A stretch of 59,756 bases of DNA from Vibrio fluminensis (GTDB lineage: Bacteria; Pseudomonadota; Gammaproteobacteria; Enterobacterales; Vibrionaceae): assembly GCF_015278125.1 (NCBI RefSeq), contig NZ_JADILO010000034.1, forward strand, positions 113 through 59,868, written 5' to 3'. The position numbers and the translations under genes are program-made. Below are positions 58,803-59,756 of the stretch, one piece after another; within the stretch, counting starts at the first letter, position 1, and each line of letters starts with the position of its first letter. Below the pieces are notes generated by a model. It was not told the DNA's origin, did not search any database, and worked only from the letters and a program-made list of their open reading frames with translations.

Positions 58803-59564
58803 ATGATCGATACCCATGCGCATATTTACGCGAGCGAGTTTGATAACGATCGCGATCAAGTGGTTGAGCGCGCCCTTGCTCAAGGCATCAGTAAAATTTT
58901 GCTGCCAAATATTGACCTTGACTCTATCGAGCCAATGTTGACGACGGAAGCCGCCTATCCGCAAATTTGCCGCTCAATGATGGGCTTACACCCATGCTAT
59001 GTCGATGGTAATGTCGAGCAAACTCTCACCACCATCCATAGTTGGTTTAACAAACACTCTTTTATTGCCGTAGGTGAAATTGGTATCGACCTGTACTGGG
59101 ATAAAACCTATAAAGTCGAACAAGAATATGCGTTTGTGACCCAACTCAATTGGGCCAAAGAAATGCAGCTGCCGGTGGTGATCCACACCCGTGATTCGAT
59201 TGAAGAAACTTTAGCACTACTGGAAAAAGAACAAGATGGTTCACTGAGCGGCGTGTTCCACTGCTTTGGTGGCAGCGTGGAGGAAGCCAAAGCGATTAAC
59301 CAACTTGGCTTTCACTTAGGCTTAGGGGGCGTATCGACGTTTAAAAATGGTGGGATGGATAAAGTAATCCCGCAACTAGATATGAACTATGTAATTTTAG
59401 AAACCGACTGCCCCTATCTCGCGCCTGTGCCTCATCGAGGCAAGCGCAATGAGCCAGCCTACACTCAATTGGTCGCTCAACGAGTCGCAGACCTACGCCA
59501 GATGAGCTTGCAGCAAATAGATGAACTCACAACCCGCAACGCAAAAACACTGTTTAATCTGTAA
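58803..59564 (+). CDS. TatD-family metal-dependent hydrolase
   Basis: A 253-residue amidohydrolase-fold protein. Metal ligands are in IDTHAHIY at residue 2-9, VGEIGIDLY near residue 91, VIHTRDS near 127, FHCFGGS near 152 and LETDCPYLAP near 199. Members act as 3'-5' DNA/RNA exonucleases or D-aminoacyl-tRNA-type hydrolases; which applies is unclear, and the sequence is not close enough to E. coli TatD to use its name. Monocistronic and divergent from hemB. Confidence 0.88.
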   Translation: MIDTHAHIYASEFDNDRDQVVERALAQGISKILLPNIDLDSIEPMLTTEAAYPQICRSMMGLHPCYVDGNVEQTLTTIHSWFNKHSFIAVGEIGIDLYWDKTYKVEQEYAFVTQLNWAKEMQLPVVIHTRDSIEETLALLEKEQDGSLSGVFHCFGGSVEEAKAINQLGFHLGLGGVSTFKNGGMDKVIPQLDMNYVILETDCPYLAPVPHRGKRNEPAYTQLVAQRVADLRQMSLQQIDELTTRNAKTLFNL

Positions 59565-59626
59565 CGTATTTACCACGAGCAATACGTGATTTGCGAATTA
59601 CGGACATAAAAAAGGTTGGCATGGCC

Positions 59627-59756
59627 CTGTCTCTTGATCACAAGTCTTGTTGCTCAAGAGACTTAGCGAGTTCATACCCTTCAAGGATGGTTTGTAACCT
59701 AAACCATCCTTGCCATAAGGTTTTTATAGAAGCACGACCTGTCCGCTTGGTATCTT
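59627..59756 (-). mobile_element. End of an IS4-family (IS50/Tn5-group) insertion sequence
   Basis: The 19-bp end CTGTCTCTTGATCACAAGT (59627-59645) shares its first 14 bases with the inside end of Tn5 and its last bases with the outside end (15/19 matches). Inside it the transposase gene ends. The rest of the element lies beyond the right edge. Confidence 0.8.
59638..59756 (-). CDS. C-terminal fragment of IS50/Tn5-like transposase
   Basis: A partial frame of 38 residues cut by the window edge, starting DTKRTGRASIKTLW and ending in LEQQDL before TGA at 59638-59640. It follows the C-terminus of Tn5 transposase (pattern KRTG-AS---LW-GW--LQ--L-G---AK-L), the domain used for dimer contacts. The stop lies inside the terminal repeat, 11 bp from the element end. 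The catalytic DDE domain is outside the window, so activity cannot be judged. Confidence 0.8.
   Translation of the reverse strand, partial: DTKRTGRASIKTLWQGWFRLQTILEGYELAKSLEQQDL

Overview
The window is a piece of a Vibrio chromosome, most likely the origin-proximal part of chromosome 1. The evidence is gene content and order (hemB, ryhB, polA, spf, engB, cytochrome c4, yihI, hemN, ilvY/ilvC, a vexRAB-type RND pump, rep, gor, prlC, uvrD, recQ, rhlB/trxA/rho), near-E. coli sequence for Rho and HemN, moderate GC content, and Vibrio-style small RNAs and intergenic repeats. The species cannot be named from the sequence alone.

Layout. Positions 1-366 hold the tandem promoters and boxA leader of an rRNA operon running leftward out of the window. 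Next come fre, a small ferredoxin and ubiD (one tight unit), an unknown exported protein, rho and trxA, with rhlB-gppA divergent. yhhQ, behind a preQ1-I type riboswitch, is followed by recQ, rarD, an AraC regulator and a LysE/RhtB exporter. A CsrB-family regulatory RNA (about 15176-15592) precedes uvrD. Positions 18566-20979 are a complete bufferin-type operon: a DUF2282 precursor peptide, a DUF692 (MNIO) modifying oxidase, a DUF2063 partner and a DoxX membrane protein, expected to make a thiol-modified copper-binding peptide. A 0.5-kb block of 191-bp-period repeats separates it from prlC, rlmJ and gor.

The middle holds a SPOR-domain protein, the dgkA-eptA pair for lipid A modification and lipid recycling, a four-gene peptide ABC transporter, and an Arg/His/Pro tRNA cluster with duplicated and decayed copies. 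Cytochrome c5, rep, a TetR-MFP-RND efflux operon with a perfect palindromic operator, ubiK followed by 18 copies of a 7-bp repeat, and ilvC/ilvY follow.

The right part has hemN, a DUF2489 gene, yihI and a methyltransferase, a second CsrB-family RNA on the minus strand, cytochrome c4, engB, a minus-strand orphan terminator that may end an unlisted small RNA, spf (Spot 42), and polA with a DnaA-box/GATC cluster upstream. ryhB with a Fur-box promoter, hemB, a TatD-family hydrolase and, at the right edge, the end of an IS50/Tn5-like insertion sequence complete it.

Most protein genes are conserved housekeeping genes. The regulatory RNAs are unusually dense: two CsrB-type sponges, RyhB, Spot 42, one probable further sRNA and one riboswitch. 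The accessory biology of most interest is the bufferin operon, together with the tRNA, repeat and IS structure.
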